Assembly: GCF_024495425.1 (NCBI RefSeq)
Contig: NZ_JANHJR010000001.1
Coordinates: 682,001 to 746,000 of the forward strand
Origin: Haloarchaeobius litoreus
GTDB lineage: Archaea > Halobacteriota > Halobacteria > Halobacteriales > Natrialbaceae
Reading direction: 5' to 3'
DNA length: 64,000 bases
The notes beneath the pieces are model-generated. The model did no database searches. It was not told where the DNA came from and worked only from the letters and a program-made list of their open reading frames with translations. The position numbers and the translations under genes are program-made. Shown piece after piece: positions 41,684-50,825 of this stretch; the stretch's first letter is position 1, and each line of letters begins with the position of its first letter.

Positions 41684-41709
41684 GTTCGTCAGAACAATCA
41701 TAATTGTTC
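41684..41709 (-). promoter_or_regulatory. Palindromic operator overlapping the acoA promoter
   Basis: GAACAAT-N4-ATTGTTC at 41692-41709 is a perfect inverted repeat; its centre (AATTATG on the minus strand) is the only AT-rich TATA candidate 21-37 bp before the acoA ATG. A smaller palindrome, GTTC-GTCA-GAAC (41684-41695), abuts it. A repressor here would block TBP. Confidence 0.6.
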
Positions 41710-41887
41710 GTGTTAGTATCGTCTACCCAACGATTTCGCCGACTGCATGGTCTCATCGCTGCCGGACCAGCTGTCGCGAGGTCGCGGCTCGGCCGAGTCG
41801 GGCAGGCTGCCCGACTCCGGACCGGCCGCTTCGGCACCGGCGGGTTGCAAGCTCGCCCGGTCGACCGCGTCTCGCTGCCGCGGTCGG

Positions 41888-42775
41888 TCAGCCGTCGTCC
41901 TGTGCAACCTCGATGCGGTCGATGTCCGCGAGCACCGCCTCGAACGACACGGAGCCGTCCTCGGCCTGGATGTTGCTCGGGTCGAGGGCGTCCGTGTCGA
42001 GGACCTCCTGCGGGGTGAGCCACACCCACTCGAGGTTGACGTTCTCGCCGGGTCGGCTGAAGTGTTCGAGCTCCCCTTCCAGGAACTGCTTGCTGAACGG
42101 AGCCAGCAGCGGCGGCGGTCCGGGGTCACCCTGGAACGTGTCCTCGTAGGACGGCACGTCCTCCTCGGCGAGCTCCCCGACGACGAGCCGCATCGCCATT
42201 CCGAGGATGTGGTGGGGCGCACAGAACACGTCGTACAGCCCCGGTTCGTCGAACCGGTACAGCCACGCGCCACCGGCGCCGACGACCGGTGACGAGAAGG
42301 GTGGTACGCCCTGTGGGACCCGCTGCTGGTAGCCGTGTGCCGGGTGGTACGCTGTGACCGAGTGGTCCGGCGTCTTGAAGGTGAACTGGACGACCTCCCC
42401 GGGTTCGACGGCCAGTCCCACCGGCTCGAAGTGGAACAGCGGGCCGTGTACGGTGTCCTGGGGCCGTCCCGGTTCCCAGGGGCCACCCTCCTCGACGTGG
42501 AGCTCGACCGTGTGGTCCGGCTGGAGACCGGATGGGACGGCGCTCGCGTCCGGCGTCGCGTACCCGTACAGCGGGTCGATCTCCGGCTGCCCGGCGTCGG
42601 ACTCGGCCGTCACGGGTGCGCTCCCCGCCGACGTGAGCGCGGCCCCCGCACCGAGCGCCCAGAGCAGTGCCCGCCGTCCGACACCGGTCCCCGTGTCCGG
42701 CGGTTCGACCGGACCATCGGTGGCTGTCGATACGTCTCCGCGACCGTCCGCACTGGTGTGAGTCTTGCGTGGCAT
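41888..42775 (-). CDS. Tat-exported blue-copper (cupredoxin) protein
   Basis: A 295-residue secreted protein. A twin-arginine signal (GRRALLWALGAGAALTSAGSA) ends near residue 55. The plastocyanin-like domain shows VVQFTFKTPDHSVTAYHP (His ligand) and the ligand loop YDVFCAPHHILGMAM (Cys, His, Met), a type I copper site. After it, a C-terminal part of about 90 residues of unknown fold (SYEDTFQGDPGPPPLLAPFSKQFLEGE). It could be an electron carrier or a Cu-binding enzyme of the periplasm-like space. It lies 16 bp after the methyltransferase stop, so they share an operon. Confidence 0.87.
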   Translation of the reverse strand: MPRKTHTSADGRGDVSTATDGPVEPPDTGTGVGRRALLWALGAGAALTSAGSAPVTAESDAGQPEIDPLYGYATPDASAVPSGLQPDHTVELHVEEGGPWEPGRPQDTVHGPLFHFEPVGLAVEPGEVVQFTFKTPDHSVTAYHPAHGYQQRVPQGVPPFSSPVVGAGGAWLYRFDEPGLYDVFCAPHHILGMAMRLVVGELAEEDVPSYEDTFQGDPGPPPLLAPFSKQFLEGELEHFSRPGENVNLEWVWLTPQEVLDTDALDPSNIQAEDGSVSFEAVLADIDRIEVAQDDG

Positions 42776-42791
42776 CGTCCTTCTGCTGCTG

Positions 42792-43817
42792 TCACTTCCG
42801 GGCCACGACCATCGTGTCCGGTCCGGGCAGGGGCGTGGCCTCCCCGCCCTCGAACCCGGCCTGGTGGAGCCACTCGATGCACTGGCCGGGGGTGTAGTCC
42901 GAGCCGTCGGGTGTCTCGATGAGCATGTTCAAACTCATCAGGAGCGGCAGTACGGCGTTCCGGCGGTCCTCGTCGATCATCGTTCCGTAGACGACGACGG
43001 CCCCACCGGGCTCGACCGCCCCGTACACCTTCGAGAGTATCTCCCGTCTGTCGTCGAACGACCAGTCGTGGAGGATGTGGCCGAGGACGTAGACGTCCGC
43101 GGCGGGCAGCGACTCGTCGGCGAAGAAGTCGACGGTCCGGAACTCGATGCGGTCTGCGGCGGGGCTCTCCCGGGTGAAGCGCTGGAAGTGCGGTTCGATG
43201 CGCGGGAGGTCGGCCCCGACGGCCCGGACGTGGTCGTTCACCTCGACGATACGCCGCGGAACCACGCCTTCGCTGGTCCCGAGGTCGACCACGGAGTCGT
43301 GGTCCTCCCACGGGAACTCGTTGGCGATGACGTCAGCCGCGGCCATACTGAGGCTGGTCATCGCGCCGACGAACTGCTCGAGGATGTCGTCGTCGTGGTA
43401 GATGACTCCCTCGAACGGGTGTGTCCCCTCGTCCTCGAGTTCGTTCTGGGGGCGTCCGGTTCGGAGTGCGGTTTCCAGGTCCCCCCAGAACGGATAGAGG
43501 CGGTCGTCGACCATCTCGAACCAGCCGACGAACGACGTCGGTTTCCCCGCGACGAGGAACGCCGCTGCCTCGGGTGTGTTCCGGTACTCGTACGCCTCGC
43601 GCTCCAGCAGGTCGAGCGCGACGAGCGCGTCGAGGAAGTCACGCGAGGCCCTCGGATGCAGACCGAGCGACTCTTCCAGCTCCTCGACGGTGAGCGGTCC
43701 GTTCCGGTCGAGTTCGGTGAAGACCCCGAGACTGGTGGCACTCAGCAGTGCCTTCGACGCCCAGAATCCCTGACCGAGCTCGAGTATGCGTTCGGGAGTC
43801 GGCTCGTCTCCTGGCAT
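42792..43817 (-). CDS. SAM-dependent O-methyltransferase-like protein
   Basis: A 341-residue protein with an N-terminal winged-helix dimerisation domain (FWASKALLSATSLGVFTELDRNGPLTVEELEESLGLHPRASRDFLDALVAL) and a class I methyltransferase domain (VVDLGTSEGVVPRRIVEV as motif I; LGHILHDWSFDDRREILSKV as the catalytic His region, typical of the Methyltransf_2 group). It resembles hydroxyneurosporene and acetylserotonin methyltransferases. Motif I has GTSEG where GGxxG is usual. Substrate unknown. Upstream AAATTATAATT (43871-43881) may be its promoter element. Confidence 0.83.
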   Translation of the reverse strand: MPGDEPTPERILELGQGFWASKALLSATSLGVFTELDRNGPLTVEELEESLGLHPRASRDFLDALVALDLLEREAYEYRNTPEAAAFLVAGKPTSFVGWFEMVDDRLYPFWGDLETALRTGRPQNELEDEGTHPFEGVIYHDDDILEQFVGAMTSLSMAAADVIANEFPWEDHDSVVDLGTSEGVVPRRIVEVNDHVRAVGADLPRIEPHFQRFTRESPAADRIEFRTVDFFADESLPAADVYVLGHILHDWSFDDRREILSKVYGAVEPGGAVVVYGTMIDEDRRNAVLPLLMSLNMLIETPDGSDYTPGQCIEWLHQAGFEGGEATPLPGPDTMVVARK

Positions 43818-43958
43818 CTCATGTACCCTCCGTGGTCCCGGTGACCACGGATGAAGCTATCGCGACCGCCAGAATTATAATTTTTGTGAGACGATTGCGA
43901 CTCGGTGTGACCACCACAACGAGCTAACCGGCGGTAACCTCGCGGGAGGCGTCCGCGG

Positions 43959-44330
43959 TCAGTCCTGGACCTCGAGCGCGGGCATCTCCGCGGCGGTGTA
44001 CTCGAACGCCCAGTCCTCGAACGCCTCGAACACGGTCGCGAGTCCGTCACCCGGTTCGGTCAGGTCGTAGTAGGTGGCGATGGGCCGGTCCTCCAGCCGG
44101 CGCGTGACAAGCTCCTGCTCCTCGAGCTCCTCGACAACTCGGGAGAGGGTGGACGAATCGGCGGTCGTCGTCTCCTGGAGCTCGCTGAACCGTTGCTCGC
44201 CGTACAGATGGAGGCTCCGGAGGACAGCGAGCCGCCACTTGGAGCCGACGATCTCGAACGCCCGGGCGACCGGGCAGACTTCGAACAGGTCGTCTTCCGG
44301 GTCGGGTTTCGGTGGGTCCTCGTAGTCCAT
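43959..44330 (-). CDS. HxlR-family winged-helix regulator
   Basis: A 123-residue MarR-like regulator. The conserved Cys is in LFEVCPVARAFEIVGSKWRLAVLRSL, the recognition helix in FSELQETTTADSSTLSRVVEELEEQELV, and the wing in RRLEDRPIATYYDLTEPG. It is probably redox- or electrophile-responsive. It lies upstream and on the same strand as the methyltransferase/cupredoxin pair and may regulate them. It is related to the other HxlR protein at 18004-18351. Confidence 0.87.
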   Translation of the reverse strand: MDYEDPPKPDPEDDLFEVCPVARAFEIVGSKWRLAVLRSLHLYGEQRFSELQETTTADSSTLSRVVEELEEQELVTRRLEDRPIATYYDLTEPGDGLATVFEAFEDWAFEYTAAEMPALEVQD

Positions 44331-44481
44331 CTTCCTAGGCTAGTGTTAACATCCCCCACGAAAAAGCTATCCGAAGCGTTCCGTCGGACACGAACGGCCC
44401 GGCACGGAGTCGACACCTGGGGTGGAGTCCCCTTGGAGAGCGACCGTCGCCGACGACCGTCTCTGCAGGGTGCGTGCGAGG

Positions 44482-45327
44482 CTACTGTGACTCGACACGG
44501 AGCCGTTCTGCCCGTGTCTGCGAGTCAACAGGATCCAGCTCCGAGACTGCGAACGGTCGCGCCTCCTCCCGGCACCGGGCGTAGACTGCCTCCGCCCATT
44601 CGCGTGCATCGGGCGACGCTGTGTCGATGACGGCTTCGAGCTGGGCGGTCTCCGGGTCGTGCCCACAGATACCGATACAGTCGTCCATGACGTTGAGGCC
44701 ACACCGGGTGTCGTCTGGCAGGTCGTCGTGAAGGAAGACGGTGCAGTTGTCACACTCGAACGCGCTGGCCACCAGCTCCGGATTCCAGTCCACGACCGCC
44801 TGGAGCACTGGACGCGAGTAGATGTACTCCATCTCCATTCCCTCCAACACGCGTCGGCAGAAGACCTCGAGGTTCCCCGACTTGTAGATCGTCGTTCCGA
44901 GCCCCCGGATGGAATCGGTCGATTCGAGGAGGTGGGTCACCCGTTCGACGGGCGTGTACGGGTAGTTCGGCCCGGGGTACGCGACGACGACGTCCTCGAA
45001 CTGCTCGACCGCGAACCCATCCATCTCCTGGGGCAACCACCGCCAGACCTCCTGGAGCGTCTCGCCTGTTCTCATCCCCTCGCGCAGTTCGAAGAACCGG
45101 TCGGTCACGTACTCGCCCAGCGGTGTGAGTTCGTACTTCGGGCCGTCGCGTGTGAGCCACGAGCGGTCCTCGAAGTCCCGGATGATCCGTCCGATGGTGG
45201 GGTCCGACGCCCCCGTCGTCGCGCGGAGGTCGCGGCGGTCCCGCGCATCTTCCCTGAAGGCCTCCAGTGCCGCGACGCGATGCTCCGAGCGTGCCAGAAA
45301 CTCGATGGCCTGTATCGCGGTATCCAT
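44482..45327 (-). CDS. Helix-turn-helix regulator with FilR1-type sensor domain
   Basis: A 281-residue regulator. Residues about 1-75 form a winged helix (RDLRATTGASDPTIGRIIRDFEDRSWLTRDGPKYELTPLGEYVTD), and the rest is the haloarchaeal sensor domain seen in FilR1-like proteins, including FECDNCTVFLHDDLPDDTRCGLNVMDDCIGICGHD with five Cys residues that may bind metal or sense redox state. TTTATACT on the minus strand about 22 bp upstream implies a leaderless mRNA. The ligand is unknown. Confidence 0.82.
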   Translation of the reverse strand: MDTAIQAIEFLARSEHRVAALEAFREDARDRRDLRATTGASDPTIGRIIRDFEDRSWLTRDGPKYELTPLGEYVTDRFFELREGMRTGETLQEVWRWLPQEMDGFAVEQFEDVVVAYPGPNYPYTPVERVTHLLESTDSIRGLGTTIYKSGNLEVFCRRVLEGMEMEYIYSRPVLQAVVDWNPELVASAFECDNCTVFLHDDLPDDTRCGLNVMDDCIGICGHDPETAQLEAVIDTASPDAREWAEAVYARCREEARPFAVSELDPVDSQTRAERLRVESQ

Positions 45328-45491
45328 GCTAGAAACTCACAATCAGAGTATAAATCCCTTCTCCGGGGCTCGACCACCGTTCCAAACGGGAGCGCCTGGC
45401 TCCACACCAGAGCGTCCACGGGGTCTCCTCGCGGGAGGGCGGAGCCGCGGAACCGGACGCTACCCCGCTGACGAAACGGGGGGTCGTCCCC

Positions 45492-45884
45492 TCATCCACC
45501 CTCGCTCACTTTCGTCAGGACGTGATCGAGGACTGCTGCGTGCTCCTCCTGTGGGCTGAACATGACTATCTCGGAGTCGTCGTTGGCCCGAATCGTGTGG
45601 CCGGGCGGCCAGTAGAAGAGCTCGCCGGCCTGGGATATCTCCTCACGTCCGTCCGCATACTCCGCGGCGAGCTCGCCTTCCAGCACGTACCCCCAGTGGG
45701 GACACTGGCAGAGGTCGTCCTCCAGTCCGGCCAGGAGGGGCGTGAGATCCGTCCCGGAAGCGAACGTGAAGTACTCACCACTGAGCTCTCCGTACCCACT
45801 CGTGTCGCCGAACCCCATCTGCTGGCGGGCGACGGCGGCGGGCGTGTCGACTCTGACTGGCACCGCTTCTTTCGCTTGTTTCAT
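45492..45884 (-). CDS. Cupin-fold protein
   Basis: A 130-residue single-domain cupin. Its strands include CPHWGYVLEGELAAEYADGREEISQAGELFYWPPGHTIRANDDSEIVMFSP, with metal candidates His in CPHWG and His in PPGHT and a Glu between. The N-terminus is MKQAKEAVPVRVDTPAAV. Many haloarchaeal cupins bind small ligands or act as sensors. It sits between the FilR1-type regulator and the flippase gene with no shared operon visible. Function unknown. Confidence 0.8.
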   Translation of the reverse strand: MKQAKEAVPVRVDTPAAVARQQMGFGDTSGYGELSGEYFTFASGTDLTPLLAGLEDDLCQCPHWGYVLEGELAAEYADGREEISQAGELFYWPPGHTIRANDDSEIVMFSPQEEHAAVLDHVLTKVSEGG

Positions 45885-46124
45885 CTGGGTCACCTGTCGT
45901 CGAGAGGCAGAACCGGAACACCTCGCATCGTCTCGACATCGGGGGCTGCTACGGTGACGTCCCGTAACTTCCTCCGACTGTGGGGGCATTCATCCGGACC
46001 GCCTCTCGGCAGTTCGACCGTCGCCCCCGGGGAATGTGTAGTTATCTTGTGAATATTTTCACGGGATGAAAGTCGTTCCAGTCCACCGGCGCGGTGACCG
46101 GTCACCGGCCCCCACTGGAGCCAG

Positions 46125-47666
46125 CTACTCCCGAGGGTTGTGGTCCGTGACTGTCGCGGTGATTCCGTGGCGGTACCGGGCGGCGAGCGTTCCCACGACG
46201 AGCCTGTCGCGGTCGTTGACGCCGAGCAGGAGTAGCGTGCCGACGTACGTCAGCGCACCCAACCCGAGCCCGACGGCGACCCCGCCGACCCCGGCCAGGC
46301 CCTCGCGGACGAGGAGCATCACCACCACCGTCGCAGCGCCGGCCCCGAGCGGCTTCAGGAACGTCGCGTCGAACGGCCAGAGCCCCTCGAAGCGCCGCAG
46401 GAGGACGACCTGGATGCCGTTCTGGACGGCGATGGCGACGGCCGTGCCGAGCGCGGCACCGACCAGCCCGAACTCCCGGACGAACGCGAACGTCAGCAGC
46501 GTGTTCAGCACGGCGAGCAGCCAGTCCAGCGCCATCCGGGCGTACTGGTGGTCGGTCATCATCAGCAGCCAGCCGGTCGCGCCGACCGCGCTACCGACGA
46601 GGACGCCGCCGAGATACACCACCAGCGGGACGTAGCCGGCGGTGAAGCTCGGGCCGAACACCGACAGGATGGCTCTCCCGTAGACGAAGAGCACGACGAG
46701 AATCGGGACGACGGTGGTAACGATGAGCCGCGTCACCGCGGAGTACACCGCGTTCAGCGTCGCCATCTCGTCGTCAGCGTACAGTCCGGAGGCCACCGGC
46801 GGCAGGAGCATGTTGAACGAGAGCAGCGGAATCCACGCCAGCGACACGAGGACGAGCACGACGTTGTAGACGCCCGCCGCACTCGCCGTGAGGAGGAAGC
46901 CGACCAGCATCACGTCGACGCGGTTCTGGAACACCTTGCCGAGGCTGCTCAGGGCGATGGGACCGGAGTGGTTGTAGAACCGCCGCGCCTCGGACCGGAG
47001 CCCGGAAAGGAGCGGTCGGATGCCCGTCGCGGAGACGACCACCGGAAATCCGACGAGCGCGAGACCCGCCATCCCGAGGACGAACGCGCCGGCGACGCCG
47101 ACCACCGAGTACCCGAGGAGCAGGGCCCCAAGCGCGCCGACCAGCCTGACGGCCGGTCGGAGCACGCGGTTGAACAGCACCTCGCCGCGGGCGGACTGCG
47201 TCGCCCTGAGGACGCCGGCGTGGATGTTGACGAGTCCGACGAGAACCACGAGCGCGGCGAACAGCCGCACCGTCGGCGGGAAATCGATATGCGAGACCGT
47301 CACCCGGTTGAGCCAGTCGCCGCCGAGGAACAGTCCGCCGGCGAGCACGAGACCGACGACGACCGTCGTGAGGTAGGCCAGCGCCACCACGCGCCCCTGC
47401 CGGTCCGGCTCGTCGTCGTACGCGGCGAGGTAGCGCTGGAGCGTCCCGACCGACCCGAAGTTCACGAGGCGGAACAGCAGCTGGGCGACCCGCCACGCGA
47501 ACGCGTAGACGCCGTAGACGACCGGGCCGAGCCCCTGGGCGAGGGCGTACTCGGTCGCGGTCGTCAGCGCCCGCTGGAGGGACTGGCCGCCGGAGGTGAT
47601 GACCGCACCGTGGGCGATGGTCAGGAGCGACTCGCGTTCGTCGTCGGGGATGTCGTCTATGGCCAC
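46125..47666 (-). CDS. Polysaccharide flippase (Wzx/MATE-like)
   Basis: A 513-residue protein with 12-14 membrane helices. It has the pattern of oligosaccharide flippases: a charged start, GQSLQRALTTATEYALAQGLGPVVYGVYAFAWRVAQLLFRLVNFGSVGTLQRYLA, and a long row of hydrophobic segments. It moves lipid-linked sugars across the membrane for surface glycans, including S-layer N-glycans. No glycosyltransferase genes are nearby, so it works with partners elsewhere. The region upstream (47667-47736) holds nothing else. Confidence 0.85.
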   Translation of the reverse strand: MAIDDIPDDERESLLTIAHGAVITSGGQSLQRALTTATEYALAQGLGPVVYGVYAFAWRVAQLLFRLVNFGSVGTLQRYLAAYDDEPDRQGRVVALAYLTTVVVGLVLAGGLFLGGDWLNRVTVSHIDFPPTVRLFAALVVLVGLVNIHAGVLRATQSARGEVLFNRVLRPAVRLVGALGALLLGYSVVGVAGAFVLGMAGLALVGFPVVVSATGIRPLLSGLRSEARRFYNHSGPIALSSLGKVFQNRVDVMLVGFLLTASAAGVYNVVLVLVSLAWIPLLSFNMLLPPVASGLYADDEMATLNAVYSAVTRLIVTTVVPILVVLFVYGRAILSVFGPSFTAGYVPLVVYLGGVLVGSAVGATGWLLMMTDHQYARMALDWLLAVLNTLLTFAFVREFGLVGAALGTAVAIAVQNGIQVVLLRRFEGLWPFDATFLKPLGAGAATVVVMLLVREGLAGVGGVAVGLGLGALTYVGTLLLLGVNDRDRLVVGTLAARYRHGITATVTDHNPRE

Positions 47667-47736
47667 TCTGTCGTCCGTGTCTCTCGATTCCGTCGGGGAT
47701 AAGTCGCCTGATTCCCGGTGCCGCCGTGGGCGACGG

Positions 47737-49029
47737 TCACCGCGGGGACGTGTCGTGAACCCAGCGGGCCAGGTCGGCGACGGCCTCGTCGGCGACGTTC
47801 CCGCCGAAGTAGAGGCTCAGGAAGCCGGTGGGCGTGCTCACGTGCTGGAAGTAGTGGTCCACATCCTCGTAGCGTTCGACGCGACTGCCTGCCGGGAGCG
47901 GGGCGTCCCGCCAGGCCTCGAACCCCCTGTGGAAGAACGCGGCGAGTTCCGGCTGGGAGTCGTGGTCGGCACCGCAGGTCTTCAGCGCGAAGGTGGGGAC
48001 GTCGAGGTCGCTCGCGGTGCCCGAAGGGTCGTACTCGCCGACGCTCCGGTGCCAGACACCGGGCTTGCCCATTATCGTCTCGTCGTCGTCGAACTCACCG
48101 TCGGCGATCCGGCGGTACATCGCCGCCACCTCCTCGATCTCGGCACGGTCCTCCTCGTCGATGTCGCCGTCGACATCGAACTCGTACCGCATGAAATCGA
48201 GCCCGTCGGGGTCGAGGACGGAGTCGGCGCGGCCGTCGAGGACCACGACACCGGCGACGCCACCGTGGCGCTCGGCGATGCGCGGCGCGGCCATCCCGCC
48301 CTGGCTGTGCCCCGAGACGAAGACCGACTCGTCGTCGACCTCGGCGGCCGCCCCGAGGGTCCGGACCGCTGCGACGGCGTCGTCCACGACGACCCGGTCC
48401 AGCGTGTACGCCTCGTCGGGTACCTCGTGTTCGGCGAGTCGCTTCTCGTACCGGAGCGTGGCGATTCCTTCGCTCGCGAGCCCCCACGCGAGGTCCTTGA
48501 GTATCTTCGCGTTCTCGGCGGTTCCGTCGGGGTCGTGGACCCCGGCCCCGTGGACGAGTACCACGCCGGGGACCGGAGCCTCGCCCTCCGGCACGGCGAG
48601 GACGCCGTCGAGGTCGACGTCGCCGGCGTCGACGGTCACCGTGCGTTCCTCGAACGCGGACTCGTCGGCGTACGCCGGCGGCTCGTACTCGGGGTCGAAC
48701 CGAAGGTCGGCGATACCCTCGTCGGTGACGGCGAGGCGTGCGATCTCGGTCCCGCTCTCGAACGCGAGGGCGACCCGGCCGTCGCCGTCGTCGACGGTCA
48801 GGTCCGCGACACCCTCGGGCTCGCCGTACTGGCCGTGGAGCCCCCACCAGTACTCCTCGAACGCGTCCGCGGCGTCCATCGACTCGTCGCTGAACTCCTC
48901 GGGGAAGGAGTCGACGACGGCGTCGTGCCCGTCGTCCGTCAGCAGGTCGGCCGCGTCGGCGAACGAGCGGTCGAGGAACCGCGTCGCGAACGTCCGTGCC
49001 GTCGCCGCGGGGTCGGTCGTGTCGGACAT
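47737..49029 (-). CDS. Alpha/beta hydrolase with N-terminal DUF3887-like domain
   Basis: A 430-residue protein. The first 110 residues form a NTF2-like fold (ARTFATRFLDRSFADAADLLTDD). The remainder is an alpha/beta hydrolase with the oxyanion region VLVHGAGVHDPDG, the nucleophile elbow GHSQGG, and the His in YEDVDHYFQH. The nearest known relatives are esterases and peptidase-like hydrolases (DUF3887 plus prolyl-oligopeptidase type). It is cytoplasmic, very acidic. Substrate unknown. Start at 49029 (MSDTTDPAATARTF). Confidence 0.84.
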   Translation of the reverse strand: MSDTTDPAATARTFATRFLDRSFADAADLLTDDGHDAVVDSFPEEFSDESMDAADAFEEYWWGLHGQYGEPEGVADLTVDDGDGRVALAFESGTEIARLAVTDEGIADLRFDPEYEPPAYADESAFEERTVTVDAGDVDLDGVLAVPEGEAPVPGVVLVHGAGVHDPDGTAENAKILKDLAWGLASEGIATLRYEKRLAEHEVPDEAYTLDRVVVDDAVAAVRTLGAAAEVDDESVFVSGHSQGGMAAPRIAERHGGVAGVVVLDGRADSVLDPDGLDFMRYEFDVDGDIDEEDRAEIEEVAAMYRRIADGEFDDDETIMGKPGVWHRSVGEYDPSGTASDLDVPTFALKTCGADHDSQPELAAFFHRGFEAWRDAPLPAGSRVERYEDVDHYFQHVSTPTGFLSLYFGGNVADEAVADLARWVHDTSPR

Positions 49030-49167
49030 CGTGATGGAACTCGTTCGACGGGACGGAAATAGCTTGGCGGGTCCACCGGGGGCGCGGTGTGTACCGGGCA
49101 CGCCGCGACCGCACACCACCGCGTCGACGGGCTCAAAAGCTTTCCCGCGGTGTCACGTCACTCCGGT

Positions 49168-50034
49168 ATGGACGAGCGTGGTGAGCACGTGGAACGGCTC
49201 GCACCGGCCCACCGAGCGACCGCCGACTACATGCAGGTCGCCGGGGGGCGGAGCAACGTCCACGGGCTCGTCGAGGTGGACGTGACCGAGGCGCGACGCC
49301 GAATCCGGCAGTTCGAGACGGCGACCGGCGAGGAACTGTCGTTCACCGCGTTCCTCGCGTGCTGCCTCGCGAGGGCCATCGAGTACCACCCGCGGGTCAA
49401 CGCCTACCGGGACTGGCGCGGGCGACTCCACGTGTTCGAGGACGTCGACGTGAACGTGCTCGTCGAGACGACCGGGGGAGGCGGAGAACAACTGGGCGTC
49501 CCGCACGTGGTGCGGGCCGTGAACGACCGGTCGCTCCGGGCCGTCCACGACGAGATACGGGGGGCACAGTACTCGCAGAAGTCGACCGCGCTCTCGTGGG
49601 GCGAGCGGGCGGCGCTCCGTCTTCCGGGGGTCGTTCGACGGCTCGTCTGGCGACTGCCCCGGTGGTTCCCCCGACGCTGGAAGTTGCTCGCCGGGACGGT
49701 CGCCATCACGTCGGTCGGGATGTTCGGCGAGGGCGGCGGCTGGGCCGTGAGTCCGACGAACTACACCGTCCAGCTGACCGTCGGCGGCATCGCCGAGAAA
49801 CCTCGGGTCGTGGACGGGGGACTGTCGACGCGCGAGCTGCTCTCGCTCACGGTGACGTTCGACCACGACGTCGTCGACGGGGCACAGGCCGCCCGGTTCG
49901 TCGATCGGCTCGTTGCGCTCATCGAGGACGGGTACGGGCTCCCGGCGGCGACGCAGGGGGCGACGCCGGAGGTGGAGTCCTCCCTGCGCTCGCGGCTGTC
50001 CTCGCTGGTCGACCGCGTAACCGGCCGGTGGTAG
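49168..50034 (+). CDS. Stand-alone 2-oxo acid dehydrogenase E2 catalytic domain
   Basis: A 288-residue acyltransferase related to the catalytic part of E2. It has FTAFLACCLARAIEYHPRVNA and ends with the catalytic motif FDHDVVDGAQAARFVDRL (His and Asp-Gly), but it lacks a lipoyl domain and a subunit-binding domain. An insert of about 50 residues rich in Arg and Trp (LRLPGVVRRLVWRLPRWFPRRWKL) sits in the middle and may attach it to membranes. It must use a different acyl carrier, or act as a CoA-dependent acyltransferase. Confidence 0.8.
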   Translation: MDERGEHVERLAPAHRATADYMQVAGGRSNVHGLVEVDVTEARRRIRQFETATGEELSFTAFLACCLARAIEYHPRVNAYRDWRGRLHVFEDVDVNVLVETTGGGGEQLGVPHVVRAVNDRSLRAVHDEIRGAQYSQKSTALSWGERAALRLPGVVRRLVWRLPRWFPRRWKLLAGTVAITSVGMFGEGGGWAVSPTNYTVQLTVGGIAEKPRVVDGGLSTRELLSLTVTFDHDVVDGAQAARFVDRLVALIEDGYGLPAATQGATPEVESSLRSRLSSLVDRVTGRW

Positions 50035-50042
50035 CGCCCGTC

Positions 50043-50723
50043 TCAGCCGAGGCTCCGTGCGAGCAGGTCGCGCCCACCGGCGAGCGGTGGCCCGTGTCCC
50101 GGACAGACGAACCGGACGTCGCCGAGCGCCTCGCACAGCGACCGGATGCTCTCGCGGACCTGAGCTGCGTCGTAGCTCGTGAACCTGCCGGTCGGCCTGA
50201 GTTCGTCACCGAGACCGTAGACCAGGTCGCCGAGGAACACCGTCTGCGTCCCCTCGTGGACGTAGGCGACGTGGCCGGGGGTGTGTCCGGGCGTGTGGTG
50301 GACGGTGAAGCCAGCGACGGTGTCGCCGTCCCGGACCGCGCGAATCGGCAGGTCCGGAAGGTCGAGCCGGCGGTAGTAGAGCCGGTGGAGCGCCTCCAGC
50401 CCGTTGCGGGCGGTCCACGGCGGGAGGTCGTCGCCCGCGACGTACGCGGCTTCTCGCTCGTGCACGAACACCGGCGCGTCGAGGTCGGGCGTCAGACCTG
50501 CGAGGCCGCCGACGTGGTCCGCGTCGTAGTGTGTCAGTAGCACGCGGTCGACGTCGGCGAGGTCGAAGCCCGCGCCTTCGACGCCCGCCCGAACCGTCGT
50601 CGCGTCGCCGGGCCACCCGGCGTCGACGAGCGTGAGGTCGCCGTCGTCGACGAGGTAGACGTTCGGTCTGTCCCGGGTCCGGCAGTCGACGTGTGTCACT
50701 CCAGCGGGGAGCCGGGTGGGCAT
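50043..50723 (-). CDS. MBL-fold metallo-hydrolase
   Basis: A 226-residue metallo-beta-lactamase fold. The metal motif is THYDADHVGG, HxDxDH rather than the classic HxHxDH, so the second His of site 1 is Asp. Other ligands are GHTPGHVAYV, the Asp in VFLGDLVYG and the final His in CPGHGPP. It hydrolyses small thioesters or phosphodiesters. It converges with the E2-like gene. The variant motif is known in part of this superfamily, but which activity it gives is not clear. Confidence 0.85.
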   Translation of the reverse strand: MPTRLPAGVTHVDCRTRDRPNVYLVDDGDLTLVDAGWPGDATTVRAGVEGAGFDLADVDRVLLTHYDADHVGGLAGLTPDLDAPVFVHEREAAYVAGDDLPPWTARNGLEALHRLYYRRLDLPDLPIRAVRDGDTVAGFTVHHTPGHTPGHVAYVHEGTQTVFLGDLVYGLGDELRPTGRFTSYDAAQVRESIRSLCEALGDVRFVCPGHGPPLAGGRDLLARSLG

Positions 50724-50825
50724 CGTCCGGGCATTCGGCCGCCGTGACTTAGTCGTTCTCGTCACGGGTGGATCGCCGAGCTGCGGCTCCCATGTTCGAA
50801 CTGACCCGGAAGAACGGACGGTCGG

